Positions 27,885-36,209 of a DNA stretch of 64,000 bases are shown piece by piece. Below the pieces are notes generated by a model. It did no database searches. It saw only the letters and a list, made by a program, of their open reading frames with translations, and was not told where the DNA came from. The stretch lies in the NCBI RefSeq assembly GCF_003122205.1, contig NZ_QEYE01000001.1, positions 62,001-126,000 on the forward strand, written 5' to 3'. Position 1 is the first letter of the stretch. The number at the start of each line of letters is the position of its first letter. The translations under genes were made by a program, and so were the position numbers. Source of the stretch: Maritimibacter sp. 55A14. Its GTDB lineage: Bacteria; Pseudomonadota; Alphaproteobacteria; Rhodobacterales; Rhodobacteraceae.

Positions 27885-30355
27885 ATGTCGCCTCCATCCG
27901 CCGCATCACTGTCGCCTGCCTGGCCCGCGGGCGGCGCCTCGGTGCCCGGCTTCGCCGTGGCGACCGGTTCGCTTTCCGCACCTTTCGCCGGGGCGCCGCG
28001 CAGCGTCTCGGGGTTGCGCAGCCAGATGTCGCGCTGCGCGAACGGGATCTCGATGCCTTCCTCGGTGAAGCGCTTGACGATCTCGTGGTTCATGTCTGAA
28101 TGCACGTTCAGCACGAAGTTCACGTCGCGCAGGATGGCGCGTATCTCGAAATCGAGCGAATCCGCCCCGAATTGCTTGAAGACCACATAAGGTTCGGGGT
28201 TGAGCACCACCATCGGGTGTTCCCTGGCCACCGACAGCAGGATTTCCTCCACCTTGCGGGTGTCGCTGCCATACGCCACGCCCACCGGCACGATGACCCG
28301 CCCGGCCAGGTTCGACAGCGTATAATTGGTCACCCGTCCGGCCACCAGATCGGCATTGGGCAGGATCACGTCGGAGCGGTCGAAAGTCTGGATCCGGGTC
28401 GAGCGCACCGAGATGTCGCCGACATAGCCATGCACGCCACCAACCTCGATCCAGTCCCCTTTCTTGATCGGCCGCTCGATCAGCAGGATGATCCCCGAGA
28501 CGAAATTCGACACGATGTTCTGAAGCCCGAAGCCGATCCCGACCGAGAGCGCGCCAGCCACGATCGCCAGGCTCGACAGGTCGAATCCTGCGGTGGTGAT
28601 GGCCAGCAGAGCTGCCAGGACGATACCAAAGTAGCCGGTGCCAGTGACGATCGCCTCGCGCCCGCCGATATCGAGCTTGGTGCGCGGCAGGACCGAACTG
28701 CGTAATGCGCCCTGGATCAGCCGGGTGATCGTGTAGCCGATCACGAAGACCACCACCAGGGTCATGATATCGCTGAAGGAAATGGTGACCTTGCCGATGG
28801 TGAACCCATCGCGCAACATCGTCCAAATCTCGCTCAGCCGCGAAGGACGCATTCCCCAGATCAGCGCGAAGAGCGGCACCGCGGCCAACACCAGCACGCC
28901 CGAGACCAGCACCGGGATCAGCGATTCCGCATGGCCGCCTTCGGGATCGCTGCGCATCAGCAGCGCGAAGCCGTTGACCAGGAGCCGCTGGAGCACCGCA
29001 ATCAGCCCGATCAGCGTCAGCGACATCACCGAGGGGAAGACGAAGAACGTGCCGGCGTTGAAATAACCCACCACCGCCAGAAGCGGCCCCACCACGCCCA
29101 CGCCCATGACAACGCGCGAGACCAGGTACATCAGCCGGTCGCGGAACAGCCCGCTGTCATCGTCATCCATGGTGTCGAGTGCATCGACGCGCAGCACCCG
29201 GCCCAGCCGCACCAGCAGGAGGCCCATCACGACGACGACGGGAAAGCCCAGGACGAGCCGCGCCTCTTCGGGGAAGACCGGCTGGCGCAGCGCGGCGCCG
29301 AGCAGCACTGCCACCGCCAACATTACGCCCAGCCCCGTGGCCGCGCGGCGGCCCTTGGCCAGCATCCGCTCGTCGAGATGGCAGAATTCCGGCGCGCGAT
29401 CGTCGGAACTGAAGATGACCGAGGCCATCCAGCGCCCCCCGAAGAGGAAAAGCCCCATCCAGGGCAGCACGTCGAGCAGCGCATCGCCACGCGCGCCGGT
29501 CAGCCCGGTCAGCCGTACCGCGAACATCAGCGCTACCAGGCCCAGCATCGGCAGCGCGAAGCTGGAGAGCGACACGATGATCCAGCGGAACTCGCGATGG
29601 TAGATGCCGCTGCCGCGCGGGATGAACGCCCCCACCAGCCGCAGGAACCAGCGCCGTCCACGCACCAGCAGCACGAAGGCAAGAAGCGACAGGACCCCGA
29701 TCAGCGGCGCGTTCTCGCGCCGTTTAACCGCACCCGTGCTGCTGTTCCAGTTCTCCCGGATTTCGCCCGAGACCTCATTGCCCAGGCGGGCCAGCCCGGC
29801 CGCGGCGCCGGGCCAGTTGGACGGGTTGAGTGGCGACGGACCGAGCCGGAAGATCCGGTCGGTCTTTCGCGTGTCTATGATCTTGTCGATCTCCTCGACC
29901 AGCCCGTTGGCGCGGGTGAAGGCTTCTTCCGCCCGGACATGGGGCGCGCGCGCCTCGGCGAGTTGATCGTTCAGTTCGCTCCGACGCTCGCTGATCGCAT
30001 CGGGCTCGCTCTCACCCTCCGCCGGTGCGGGTCCAAGCGCGTCGATCTGGCCCTGTATGGTCTTGATTCGTTTGTCATTTACGGATTGCGCCGACTGGAA
30101 GCGGCTGCGCCAGTTCACCAGTTCCTTGCGCAGCGATTCTAGCGCCTCGTTCGACGCCTCGCCGCGCGCGACCGTGTCCTCGGCCCGTTTCGCGATCCGC
30201 GTCCATTCGTCGTAATCCGGTGCCTCGGCCTGCGTACCGGCCGACGGCTGCGCCATCAGCGGCGGCGCCGAGCCCCCCAGCGCCCCGGCCGCAACCACGA
30301 GCGCCAGGAGAACGGCGCGCAGAAGCCCGATCATCCTGACGCCACGCAGGGCCAT
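27881..30355 (-). CDS. MscS-family mechanosensitive channel with DUF3772 domain
   Basis: This 824-residue protein starts with a signal sequence (cleavage near LMAQ), followed by a periplasmic coiled-coil-rich DUF3772 domain (about 40-190), several membrane helices, and a C-terminal MscS pore and cytoplasmic beta domain (GFGLQNIVSNFVSGI at about 610-625). It probably opens under membrane tension to release solutes. The C-terminal 40 residues are low complexity. It begins directly after the cysK stop and overlaps alaX, extending the trg-cysK run to five genes. Confidence 0.9.
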   Translation of the reverse strand: MALRGVRMIGLLRAVLLALVVAAGALGGSAPPLMAQPSAGTQAEAPDYDEWTRIAKRAEDTVARGEASNEALESLRKELVNWRSRFQSAQSVNDKRIKTIQGQIDALGPAPAEGESEPDAISERRSELNDQLAEARAPHVRAEEAFTRANGLVEEIDKIIDTRKTDRIFRLGPSPLNPSNWPGAAAGLARLGNEVSGEIRENWNSSTGAVKRRENAPLIGVLSLLAFVLLVRGRRWFLRLVGAFIPRGSGIYHREFRWIIVSLSSFALPMLGLVALMFAVRLTGLTGARGDALLDVLPWMGLFLFGGRWMASVIFSSDDRAPEFCHLDERMLAKGRRAATGLGVMLAVAVLLGAALRQPVFPEEARLVLGFPVVVVMGLLLVRLGRVLRVDALDTMDDDDSGLFRDRLMYLVSRVVMGVGVVGPLLAVVGYFNAGTFFVFPSVMSLTLIGLIAVLQRLLVNGFALLMRSDPEGGHAESLIPVLVSGVLVLAAVPLFALIWGMRPSRLSEIWTMLRDGFTIGKVTISFSDIMTLVVVFVIGYTITRLIQGALRSSVLPRTKLDIGGREAIVTGTGYFGIVLAALLAITTAGFDLSSLAIVAGALSVGIGFGLQNIVSNFVSGIILLIERPIKKGDWIEVGGVHGYVGDISVRSTRIQTFDRSDVILPNADLVAGRVTNYTLSNLAGRVIVPVGVAYGSDTRKVEEILLSVAREHPMVVLNPEPYVVFKQFGADSLDFEIRAILRDVNFVLNVHSDMNHEIVKRFTEEGIEIPFAQRDIWLRNPETLRGAPAKGAESEPVATAKPGTEAPPAGQAGDSDAADGGDI

Positions 30356-31390
30356 CTATTCGAATACCGACGGCAGCGGCCGTGGTCCGGTGTCGAGCCA
30401 TTGCGGCACCGGCAGGCCCTTCTCGTGCAGAAACTCGGGGTTGAAGAGCTTGGACTGGTAGCGGTTGCCATAGTCGCAGAGCACCGTGACGATGGTATGC
30501 CCCGGCCCCATCTCCTCGGCCATGCGGATCGCCCCGGCGATGTTGATGCCCGTCGAGCCGCCCAGGCAGAGCCCCTCCTCAGTCACCATGTCGAAGACCA
30601 GCGGCAGCGCCTCCGCATCGTCGATGCGCCAGGCCATATCCACCGAGAGCCCTTCGAGATTGGCGGTCACACGGCCCTGCCCGATGCCTTCGGTGATCGA
30701 GGTGCCCTCGGCCTTCAGCTCACCATGCGCGTAGTACTCGTAAAGCGCCGAGCCTGCGGGATCGGCGATGCCGATCTTCACGTCACGCCGGCGCGCACGC
30801 AGCCCCTCGGCCACCCCGGCCAGCGTCCCGCCCGAACCCACCGCGCAGACGAAGCCGTCCACCCGGCCATCGGTCTGTTCCCAAATCTCCGGTGCGGTGG
30901 TGTCGATATGTGCCTGGCGGTTGGCAACATTGTCGAACTGGTTGGCCCAGACCGCGCCATTGGGTTCGGTCTCGGCCAGCTTCTCGGCCAGCCGGCCGGA
31001 ATAGCGCACATAATTGTTGGGGTTCTTGTAAGGGGCCGCGGGCACCTGCACCAGTTCCGCGCCGGCCAGGCGGATCATGTCCTTCTTCTCCTGGCTCTGG
31101 GTCTCGGGGATCACGATGACGGTGCGAAAGCCCATCGACCCGCCCACCAGCGCCAGGCCGATGCCTGTGTTGCCCGCAGTGCCCTCCACGATCGTGCCGC
31201 CCGGCGACAGCAGGCCGCGCTCCACCGCGTCGCGGATGATCCACAGAGCGGCCCGGTCCTTGACCGACTGGCCGGGGTTCAGGAACTCCGCCTTGCCCAG
31301 GATCTCGCAGCCCGTGCGCTCGGATGCCGCCCGCAGGCGGATCAGGGGCGTGTGTCCGACCGCGTCCGGCAGGTCCTTGAAAATCCGCAT
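30356..31390 (-). CDS. cysK: Cysteine synthase A
   Basis: CysK makes cysteine from O-acetylserine and sulfide with PLP. In this 344-residue protein PGQSVKDRA supplies Lys44 for the Schiff base, and GTAGNTGIG and GSGGT are the substrate and phosphate loops. The C-terminal extension (GLPVPQWLDTGPRPLPSVFE) is beyond the core. It is preceded by trgA and trgB, the same order as the tellurite locus of Rhodobacter sphaeroides, where cysK contributes to tellurite resistance. A cystathionine synthase activity is less likely. Confidence 0.93.
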   Translation of the reverse strand: MRIFKDLPDAVGHTPLIRLRAASERTGCEILGKAEFLNPGQSVKDRAALWIIRDAVERGLLSPGGTIVEGTAGNTGIGLALVGGSMGFRTVIVIPETQSQEKKDMIRLAGAELVQVPAAPYKNPNNYVRYSGRLAEKLAETEPNGAVWANQFDNVANRQAHIDTTAPEIWEQTDGRVDGFVCAVGSGGTLAGVAEGLRARRRDVKIGIADPAGSALYEYYAHGELKAEGTSITEGIGQGRVTANLEGLSVDMAWRIDDAEALPLVFDMVTEEGLCLGGSTGINIAGAIRMAEEMGPGHTIVTVLCDYGNRYQSKLFNPEFLHEKGLPVPQWLDTGPRPLPSVFE

Positions 31391-31450
31391 GTCCAGAGCC
31401 CCTTGTCTTGCAGCAGTGCCTTCCCTTGATAGGACCGGCGGCGGCGGAAC

Positions 31451-32590
31451 TCAAGCACCAGCGGCCCCGCGCAGGCGGTCGCGGTTGCGCGCCAGCCAAT
31501 GCGCCGAAACCACCAGCGGCGCGGTGCGCAACTCCCCCCGGTCGAGCGCCGCCATCAGCGTCTCGAACGACAGCAGATGGGTGCGGATATCCTCGCCCTC
31601 CTCGGCCAGCCCATGCACCCCGGCGATGCCGTCGGGCAGATCGGCAGGCGCCAGATAGGCGGTGATGAACTCGCTGAGCGCGCCGGGCGAGGGGTAGAAG
31701 GCCGAGATGCGCTCGAGCCCGCCCGCAAGCTCCAGCCCCGCCTCCTCCAGCGCCTCGCGGCGGAGCGTGGTCGCGTGGTCCTCGTCGGGCTCGCAGCGCC
31801 CGGCGATCGGCTCCAGCGTCCAGGGATGGGTGTCACCGCGCGCATGGGGGCCGACCCGGAACTGTTCGACAAGCAGAACCCTGTCGCGCCGCGGGTCGTA
31901 GGGCAGAACGGTCACGGAATCGGCGGTGACGAGGGCGGCGCGTTCGCGCGGGCGGTAGCGCCCGCCACCGAAGGCCGGCAGGTCGAGATCGAACTCCTCG
32001 ACATTGAAGAACTTGGCGTAGGGGCGCCTGTGGGCGCGGGTTATCGCCGCGCCTGCGCCGGTGGCGATGCGCGGGCGCGGCGGGTCGCGGCGCGCGTTGA
32101 GGCGCGACTGCGCGCGTATCCGCATGAGCCCGTGACGCTCCGCGACATCCCGGCTGGAACGCGCGCCATACTCGCTCATGATCTCGCGCGCGGCCTCCAG
32201 CGCCAACATGCGCGGCCCTTTCTTCCAGGTCTCCAGGTGCCAGACATCGCCGGTCTCGAACCAGCCTGTCACCGGGGCGAACATATGCGCGGCGAGACGC
32301 GCACCCTGGCACTCCACCTCGACCGGGACGAGCCGGTAGTGGTCGCCCTCGCCCTCGTAGAACTTCAGCCGCGCGATCTCGTCGCTACCAAGCCCGGTCA
32401 CGAGCACGCCCGCGGTCGCGCCGCCCTTGCAGGGCAGCACCACCGGATAATCGCCGGGCACGACGCTGCGCGGCTCATGCCCGTGCAGCCGCGCCGGCAC
32501 GAGATCGGGCGCCGAATCCCGGCCCAGGACCACCGCCAGCAGGTCCGGGTCGCGCAAGGTGCCGTAGAGAAAGAGCCGCTCTGCCATCAT
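31451..32590 (-). CDS. trgB: TrgB: gamma-glutamylcyclotransferase-like domain fused to Nudix hydrolase
   Basis: The 379-residue protein has two domains. Residues 1-110 are AIG2/GGCT-like (FLYGTLRDPDLL, then GWFETGDVW). About 205-345 form an ADP-ribose pyrophosphatase-type Nudix domain with a complete box: G-x5-E-x7-REALEEAGL. Rhodobacter TrgB from the tellurite locus has this character. The GGCT half lacks firm proof of activity. It lies between trgA (23 bases) and cysK (60 bases) on one strand. The biochemical link to tellurite is not explained by the domains. Confidence 0.85.
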   Translation of the reverse strand: MMAERLFLYGTLRDPDLLAVVLGRDSAPDLVPARLHGHEPRSVVPGDYPVVLPCKGGATAGVLVTGLGSDEIARLKFYEGEGDHYRLVPVEVECQGARLAAHMFAPVTGWFETGDVWHLETWKKGPRMLALEAAREIMSEYGARSSRDVAERHGLMRIRAQSRLNARRDPPRPRIATGAGAAITRAHRRPYAKFFNVEEFDLDLPAFGGGRYRPRERAALVTADSVTVLPYDPRRDRVLLVEQFRVGPHARGDTHPWTLEPIAGRCEPDEDHATTLRREALEEAGLELAGGLERISAFYPSPGALSEFITAYLAPADLPDGIAGVHGLAEEGEDIRTHLLSFETLMAALDRGELRTAPLVVSAHWLARNRDRLRGAAGA

Positions 32591-32613
32591 GCCGAAACAG
32601 ATATTCCTGCGCC

Positions 32614-33054
32614 TCAGCGCCAGCGTTGACTGGCCATTTCGGACAACGCGCCGCCGATCAGACCGCCGACGATCAGGACCGCGATGACCGGCAGCGTGGC
32701 CGCGCTTGTCGCGTATTCAGCGCCCAGCTTGAAGACGCCAGTGATCGCGTCGACCGGCCCGTCATAGCGCATCCGCGTGCTGAAGATCAGCATCTGCCGG
32801 ATCGAGAAGATCAGAAGCATCCAGACCACGATCATCAGCGAGGTGCGCAGCCCGTGACCGGCGGCCGGAAGCACGCCCTGTCCCACGAGCCGACCCATCA
32901 CGAACCAACCACAGAAGAGTCCCACCCCCGTCGCCGTCAGGAGCAGGTTCGTCGTCGCCATGCCCTCGGGCAGGATCTGCGTATACGCCATCCCCGCCAG
33001 AAGGCCGACAATGGCGAACGTGGCGGCGGCGACCAGTTTCGCGGCTGTGGGCAA
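32614..33054 (-). CDS. trgA: TrgA-family membrane protein (tellurite resistance)
   Basis: The 146-residue protein has four hydrophobic segments and the TrgA start MPTAAKLVAA. Its start codon is TTG at 33052-33054, with GAGGAGA about seven bases upstream; no ATG fits the conserved N-terminus. TrgA is known from the trgAB-cysK tellurite region of Rhodobacter sphaeroides and acts in the membrane by an unknown mechanism. It heads the five-gene run trgA-trgB-cysK-mscS-alaX. Confidence 0.85.
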   Translation of the reverse strand: MPTAAKLVAAATFAIVGLLAGMAYTQILPEGMATTNLLLTATGVGLFCGWFVMGRLVGQGVLPAAGHGLRTSLMIVVWMLLIFSIRQMLIFSTRMRYDGPVDAITGVFKLGAEYATSAATLPVIAVLIVGGLIGGALSEMASQRWR

Positions 33055-33399
33055 GCGGCTCTCCTCGCGCGGGGCGGGTCATCGTGACCTGCGTCACATT
33101 ACAGTTACCACCACGCAAGGACGCTGCGCAATATGCCAGTAATAGTCCCACATTTGCCGGAACCGCAGGTCGATGCCCGTTGCGCGGATGTCGCGCGGAT
33201 ATCGTCCCAGTCGCGCGCCAGTCGCGCGAGAAAAGCTCGTGCCTGCGGCGTGGAGCCCGGGCAGCATTCCGGACGGGTAGATCTATCAAGGCAAACGCAT
33301 GAAATCCTCTCGCCCACCGGCCGCTCGTGTTGCCACTCGCCACGAGGTACATGGTTGATCCGGTCCATCTTCCGAGGTTGAACAAGGCGTTACAACCAT
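33055..33399. other. 345-base intergenic region upstream of trgA
   Basis: I see no credible gene here; short open frames on both strands have unnatural composition. The right part follows the photolyase stop and the left part must hold the trgA promoter. The only clear element is a Crp-like inverted repeat at 33083-33098. No terminator hairpin with a T-run was found for photolyase. Confidence 0.6.
33083..33098 (-). promoter_or_regulatory. Crp/Fnr-family-like operator upstream of trgA
   Basis: Read on the minus strand the site is TGTGA-CGCAGG-TCACG, nine of ten bases matching the TGTGA-N6-TCACA consensus of Crp-type regulators. It does not fit the FnrL half-site TTGAT. Its edge is only 29 bases upstream of the trgA TTG codon, so a protein bound here would sit near the transcription start, which favours repression if it is used. 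Confidence 0.4.
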
Positions 33400-34839
33400 T
33401 CATGTTCTTGAGGTTTTATCCATTTCGCGCGCGCGATAGGCAGCCAGGGCGTGGCGTCGGCCCGTGTCCAGCGCGACGAGCGGCTCGGGCACGGCCATAT
33501 CGGGTGAGAGGTTCCAGCTTCGCGGCGCGGCCTCGAAGAACGCCAGTGCATCGGCCCCCGGCCGATCCCCGGCGCGCTCTGCCACGTAGCGCGCAACGTA
33601 CTCCCTGCCGGGATCGAACTTCGCAAGCTGCGTGTCGGGATTGAAGATGCGGAAATACGGAGCGGCGTCCGGACCGGAGCCCGCCACCCACTGCCAGCCC
33701 ATCGCGTTGGAGGCCGGATCCCAGTCGATCAGGCACTCCTCGAACCAGCGCTGACCGATCCGCCAGTGCTTCATCATGTGCTTGGTCAGGTACGAGCCCG
33801 CGATCATCCGGGCGCGGTTGTGCATCCGGCCGGTCACATACATCTCGCGCATCGCCGCATCGACGAAGGCGATCCCGGTGCGGCCCTGCTTCCAGCGCAG
33901 TACGGCCGTGTCCTCGTCCTCCGACCAGGGGAAGGCGTCCCATTCGGGGCGCCAGTTGGCATGGGTGATGCGCGGCGCGTGCCAGGCCAGGTGATAGGCG
34001 AATTCGCGCCAGCCAAGTTCTTTGAGGAAATGCTCGGCCCCCGGCGCGCCCCGGCGAAGCGCGGCGAGCCCCGCAAGCCAGACGGTGCGCGGGCCGATCT
34101 CGCCATAGGTCAGGTTCTCCGACAGGCGCGAGGTCGCGGGTTCCGCAGGATAATCGCGGCGCGCCTTGTATTCGGCGATCCGGCGGTCGATGAAGGCGCC
34201 AAGCCGGCCCTGCGCCGCGCGCTCGCCCACGCAGACATGGCGCGCCAGCACGACCGCGCCAGGCCCCATCGCCGCGCCCATCGCCCAGTCTGCCAGCCGC
34301 GCGGATTGCGGCCAGGTCTCCGGCGCCGCCAGCGACGTGACGGCGGGAAACGGCGCTTCCAGCTCGCGGTCCTTCACCGCGCGCCACATCGGAGAAAAGA
34401 CCTTGTAGAAACCGCCCTGCTGGGTTTCGACGGTCCAAGGTTCGAATAACAGATGTCCGGGATGACTGCGCGCCGCGAGCCCGTCCTCGACGAGCCCCGC
34501 CTTGACGCCCGTGTCGCGCGCGACCGCGTCCGGGTCATAGGCGCGCGACCACCAGACCGCGCCGGCGCCCGTTTCCGCCGCGAGTTCGCGCAAGACCTCC
34601 AGCGCCGGACCGCGGCGCAGGGTCAAGCGCGACCCGATTTCCGCAAGGCGGGCGGCAAAGGCCTCCACAGCCAGCCCGAGACGCCATTTCGGGGCGGCGC
34701 CCAGCGTCTCGACCAATTCGTCATGGATGAAAACCGGAATGACCGGACGGCCCGACGACGCGGCGGCGTGCAAGGCGGGGTGATCGGCCAGGCGGAAGTC
34801 ACGGCGAAGCCACAATATGACCGGCGATGCATCGCGCAT
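33400..34839 (-). CDS. phrA: Deoxyribodipyrimidine photolyase (cryptochrome/photolyase family)
   Basis: This 479-residue class I CPD photolyase repairs UV-induced pyrimidine dimers with light energy. The N-terminal alpha/beta domain (LWLRRDFRLADHPAL) binds the antenna chromophore. The C-terminal FAD domain shows TSRLSENLTYGEIGPR, ELGWREFAYHLAW, GIAFVDAAMREMYVTGRMHNRARM and NAMGWQWVAGSGPDAAPYFRIFNP. The gene is preceded by a match to an RpoE-type (ECF) promoter, in line with control of phrA by singlet oxygen in Rhodobacter. An in-frame cryptochrome role cannot be excluded. Confidence 0.92.
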   Translation of the reverse strand: MRDASPVILWLRRDFRLADHPALHAAASSGRPVIPVFIHDELVETLGAAPKWRLGLAVEAFAARLAEIGSRLTLRRGPALEVLRELAAETGAGAVWWSRAYDPDAVARDTGVKAGLVEDGLAARSHPGHLLFEPWTVETQQGGFYKVFSPMWRAVKDRELEAPFPAVTSLAAPETWPQSARLADWAMGAAMGPGAVVLARHVCVGERAAQGRLGAFIDRRIAEYKARRDYPAEPATSRLSENLTYGEIGPRTVWLAGLAALRRGAPGAEHFLKELGWREFAYHLAWHAPRITHANWRPEWDAFPWSEDEDTAVLRWKQGRTGIAFVDAAMREMYVTGRMHNRARMIAGSYLTKHMMKHWRIGQRWFEECLIDWDPASNAMGWQWVAGSGPDAAPYFRIFNPDTQLAKFDPGREYVARYVAERAGDRPGADALAFFEAAPRSWNLSPDMAVPEPLVALDTGRRHALAAYRAREMDKTSRT

Positions 34840-34863
34840 GGCTGCCCCCTGCCCCGTTTCAGA

Positions 34864-34893
34864 CGGATACGCGCGGCCCCCCGCCGTAGATCA
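34864..34893 (-). promoter_or_regulatory. Candidate ECF sigma (RpoE-type) promoter of phrA
   Basis: On the minus strand TGATCT (34893-34888) is followed after exactly 18 bases by TATCCG (34869-34864). The RpoE promoter of Rhodobacter sphaeroides has a TGATCC -35 element and an 18-base spacer before a TAT-like -10, and phrA belongs to that regulon. The -35 matches five of six bases; the -10 is only partial. A transcript would start about 20 bases before the phrA ATG. The -35 overlaps the stop codon of the aminotransferase gene. Confidence 0.45.
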
Positions 34894-36117
34894 CAAGACC
34901 GCGTCGAGCGCCGTCATGAGCTGCTCGACTTCCGCTTCCTGCGTGTAATGTACGAAGCTCATCCGAAGCACACCTCGATCCGGGTCCACCCCCATCGCCT
35001 TCAGCGGGCAGACCGCGTAGAAATCGCCGCCGCCCGCCATGATGCCATGTGCGGCGAGTGCCGCGGCAACCGGTTCGGCCGGGCGGTCCAGCGCCAGCGC
35101 GACGGTGGGCGCACGCTGCGCCGCATCGCGCGGACCAAGAAGCCGCAGATCGTTGCGTTGCGACAGACGGTCGAGCAGCGGCTCCAGCAGCGCCACCTCA
35201 TGCGCGCGCATCAGGTCATGCACCTGCCGGCCTTTCTCGACCGGGCGCGCGAGCCCGTCGAAATGGTGCATGTGCAGGGCGTCGACATAGTCGGCCATGC
35301 CCGCGCAGGCCGCGATCTGCGCGTGGTCCGGCCCCGCCGGGGTGAACCGCTTGTAGAGCGTATCGGCATTGAAGAAATGCGCCTGGTTGGGCAGCGCCTC
35401 GCCCAACGCGCGGCGGATCACCATCAGGCCCTGGTGCGGCCCGTAGGTCTTGTAGGCCGAGAAGAGGTAGATATCGGCCCCCAGCGCGCCCACGTCCGGC
35501 AGCCCGTGCGGGGCGTAGCTGACCCCGTCCACGCAGACGGCCGCGCCGGCGCGGTGCGCGGTCTCGACGATCTCGGCCACCGGGTTGATCTCGCCCACCA
35601 CGTTGGAGCAATGCGGAAAACAGACGAGCCGCACATTGCCGTCCAGCAACGGCGGCAGCGCGGCGGGGTCGAGATGCCCGGTCTCCGGGTCGATCCGCCA
35701 TTCCCGGATCTCGATCCCGTCCTCGGCGAGCCGCCGCCAGGGGCCGGAATTGGCCTCGTGATCCTGGTCGGTGACGATGATCGCGTCACCCGGCTTCAGG
35801 TGCTGCCGGAACGCCTGCGCCAGGACGTATGTGTTCTGCGTCGTGGACGGTCCGAAGGAGAGTTCGTCATTTTCCACCCCCAGGATCGCGGCCAGCCGGC
35901 TGCGCGCCTCATCCATCTCCTCCCCCGCGAGGCGGCTGGCCTCGAAGGGCGCATAGGGCTGGACCTTTCGCTCGCGGTAGAAGCGCGTCAGGCGCTCGAT
36001 CACGAAACGCGACGCGTAGGAGCCGCCGGCGTTTTCGAAGAAGGCCTGACCCCGAAGCGAGGGTTCCGAGAAGGCGGGGAACTGGCTGCGCGCGAATTCA
36101 GTGTCGAGTTGGGGCAT
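34891..36117 (-). CDS. Class V aminotransferase (cysteine desulfurase-like)
   Basis: This 408-residue PLP enzyme has the class V fold, with the PLP lysine in SAYKTYGPHQG and DQDHEAN and CVDGVSYAPHG as cofactor-binding loops. It belongs to the 'cysteine desulfurase-like' group, and no IscS-type catalytic cysteine loop is evident, so the substrate is open. The ATG at 36117 follows AGGAGAGG. A strong hairpin with a T-run ends 17 bases upstream of this start, leaving no room for a promoter after it. Photolyase follows by 51 bases. Confidence 0.8.
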   Translation of the reverse strand: MPQLDTEFARSQFPAFSEPSLRGQAFFENAGGSYASRFVIERLTRFYRERKVQPYAPFEASRLAGEEMDEARSRLAAILGVENDELSFGPSTTQNTYVLAQAFRQHLKPGDAIIVTDQDHEANSGPWRRLAEDGIEIREWRIDPETGHLDPAALPPLLDGNVRLVCFPHCSNVVGEINPVAEIVETAHRAGAAVCVDGVSYAPHGLPDVGALGADIYLFSAYKTYGPHQGLMVIRRALGEALPNQAHFFNADTLYKRFTPAGPDHAQIAACAGMADYVDALHMHHFDGLARPVEKGRQVHDLMRAHEVALLEPLLDRLSQRNDLRLLGPRDAAQRAPTVALALDRPAEPVAAALAAHGIMAGGGDFYAVCPLKAMGVDPDRGVLRMSFVHYTQEAEVEQLMTALDAVL

Positions 36118-36133
36118 GGCCTCTCCTGTCATC

Positions 36134-36162
36134 AAAAGGGCCCCGGATCGGCTCCGGGGCCC
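36134..36162 (-). terminator. Hairpin with T-run between the BCCT gene and the aminotransferase gene
   Basis: Reading the minus strand, GGGCCCCGGA pairs perfectly with TCCGGGGCCC around the loop GCCGA and is followed by TTTT. It terminates the BCCT transcript in form. Because the aminotransferase ribosome binding site begins only a few bases later, the same hairpin would lie in the leader of any transcript that reaches that gene, and could act as an attenuator. Confidence 0.75.
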
Positions 36163-36209
36163 TCTTGGATGTCAGGTTAGCCACCCCGCGCGGGCGGTGG
36201 CAAGCGCGA

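Noticed and set aside
33105-33399. Small open frames between trgA and photolyase
   Set aside because: They lack ribosome binding sites and have unnatural composition on both strands.
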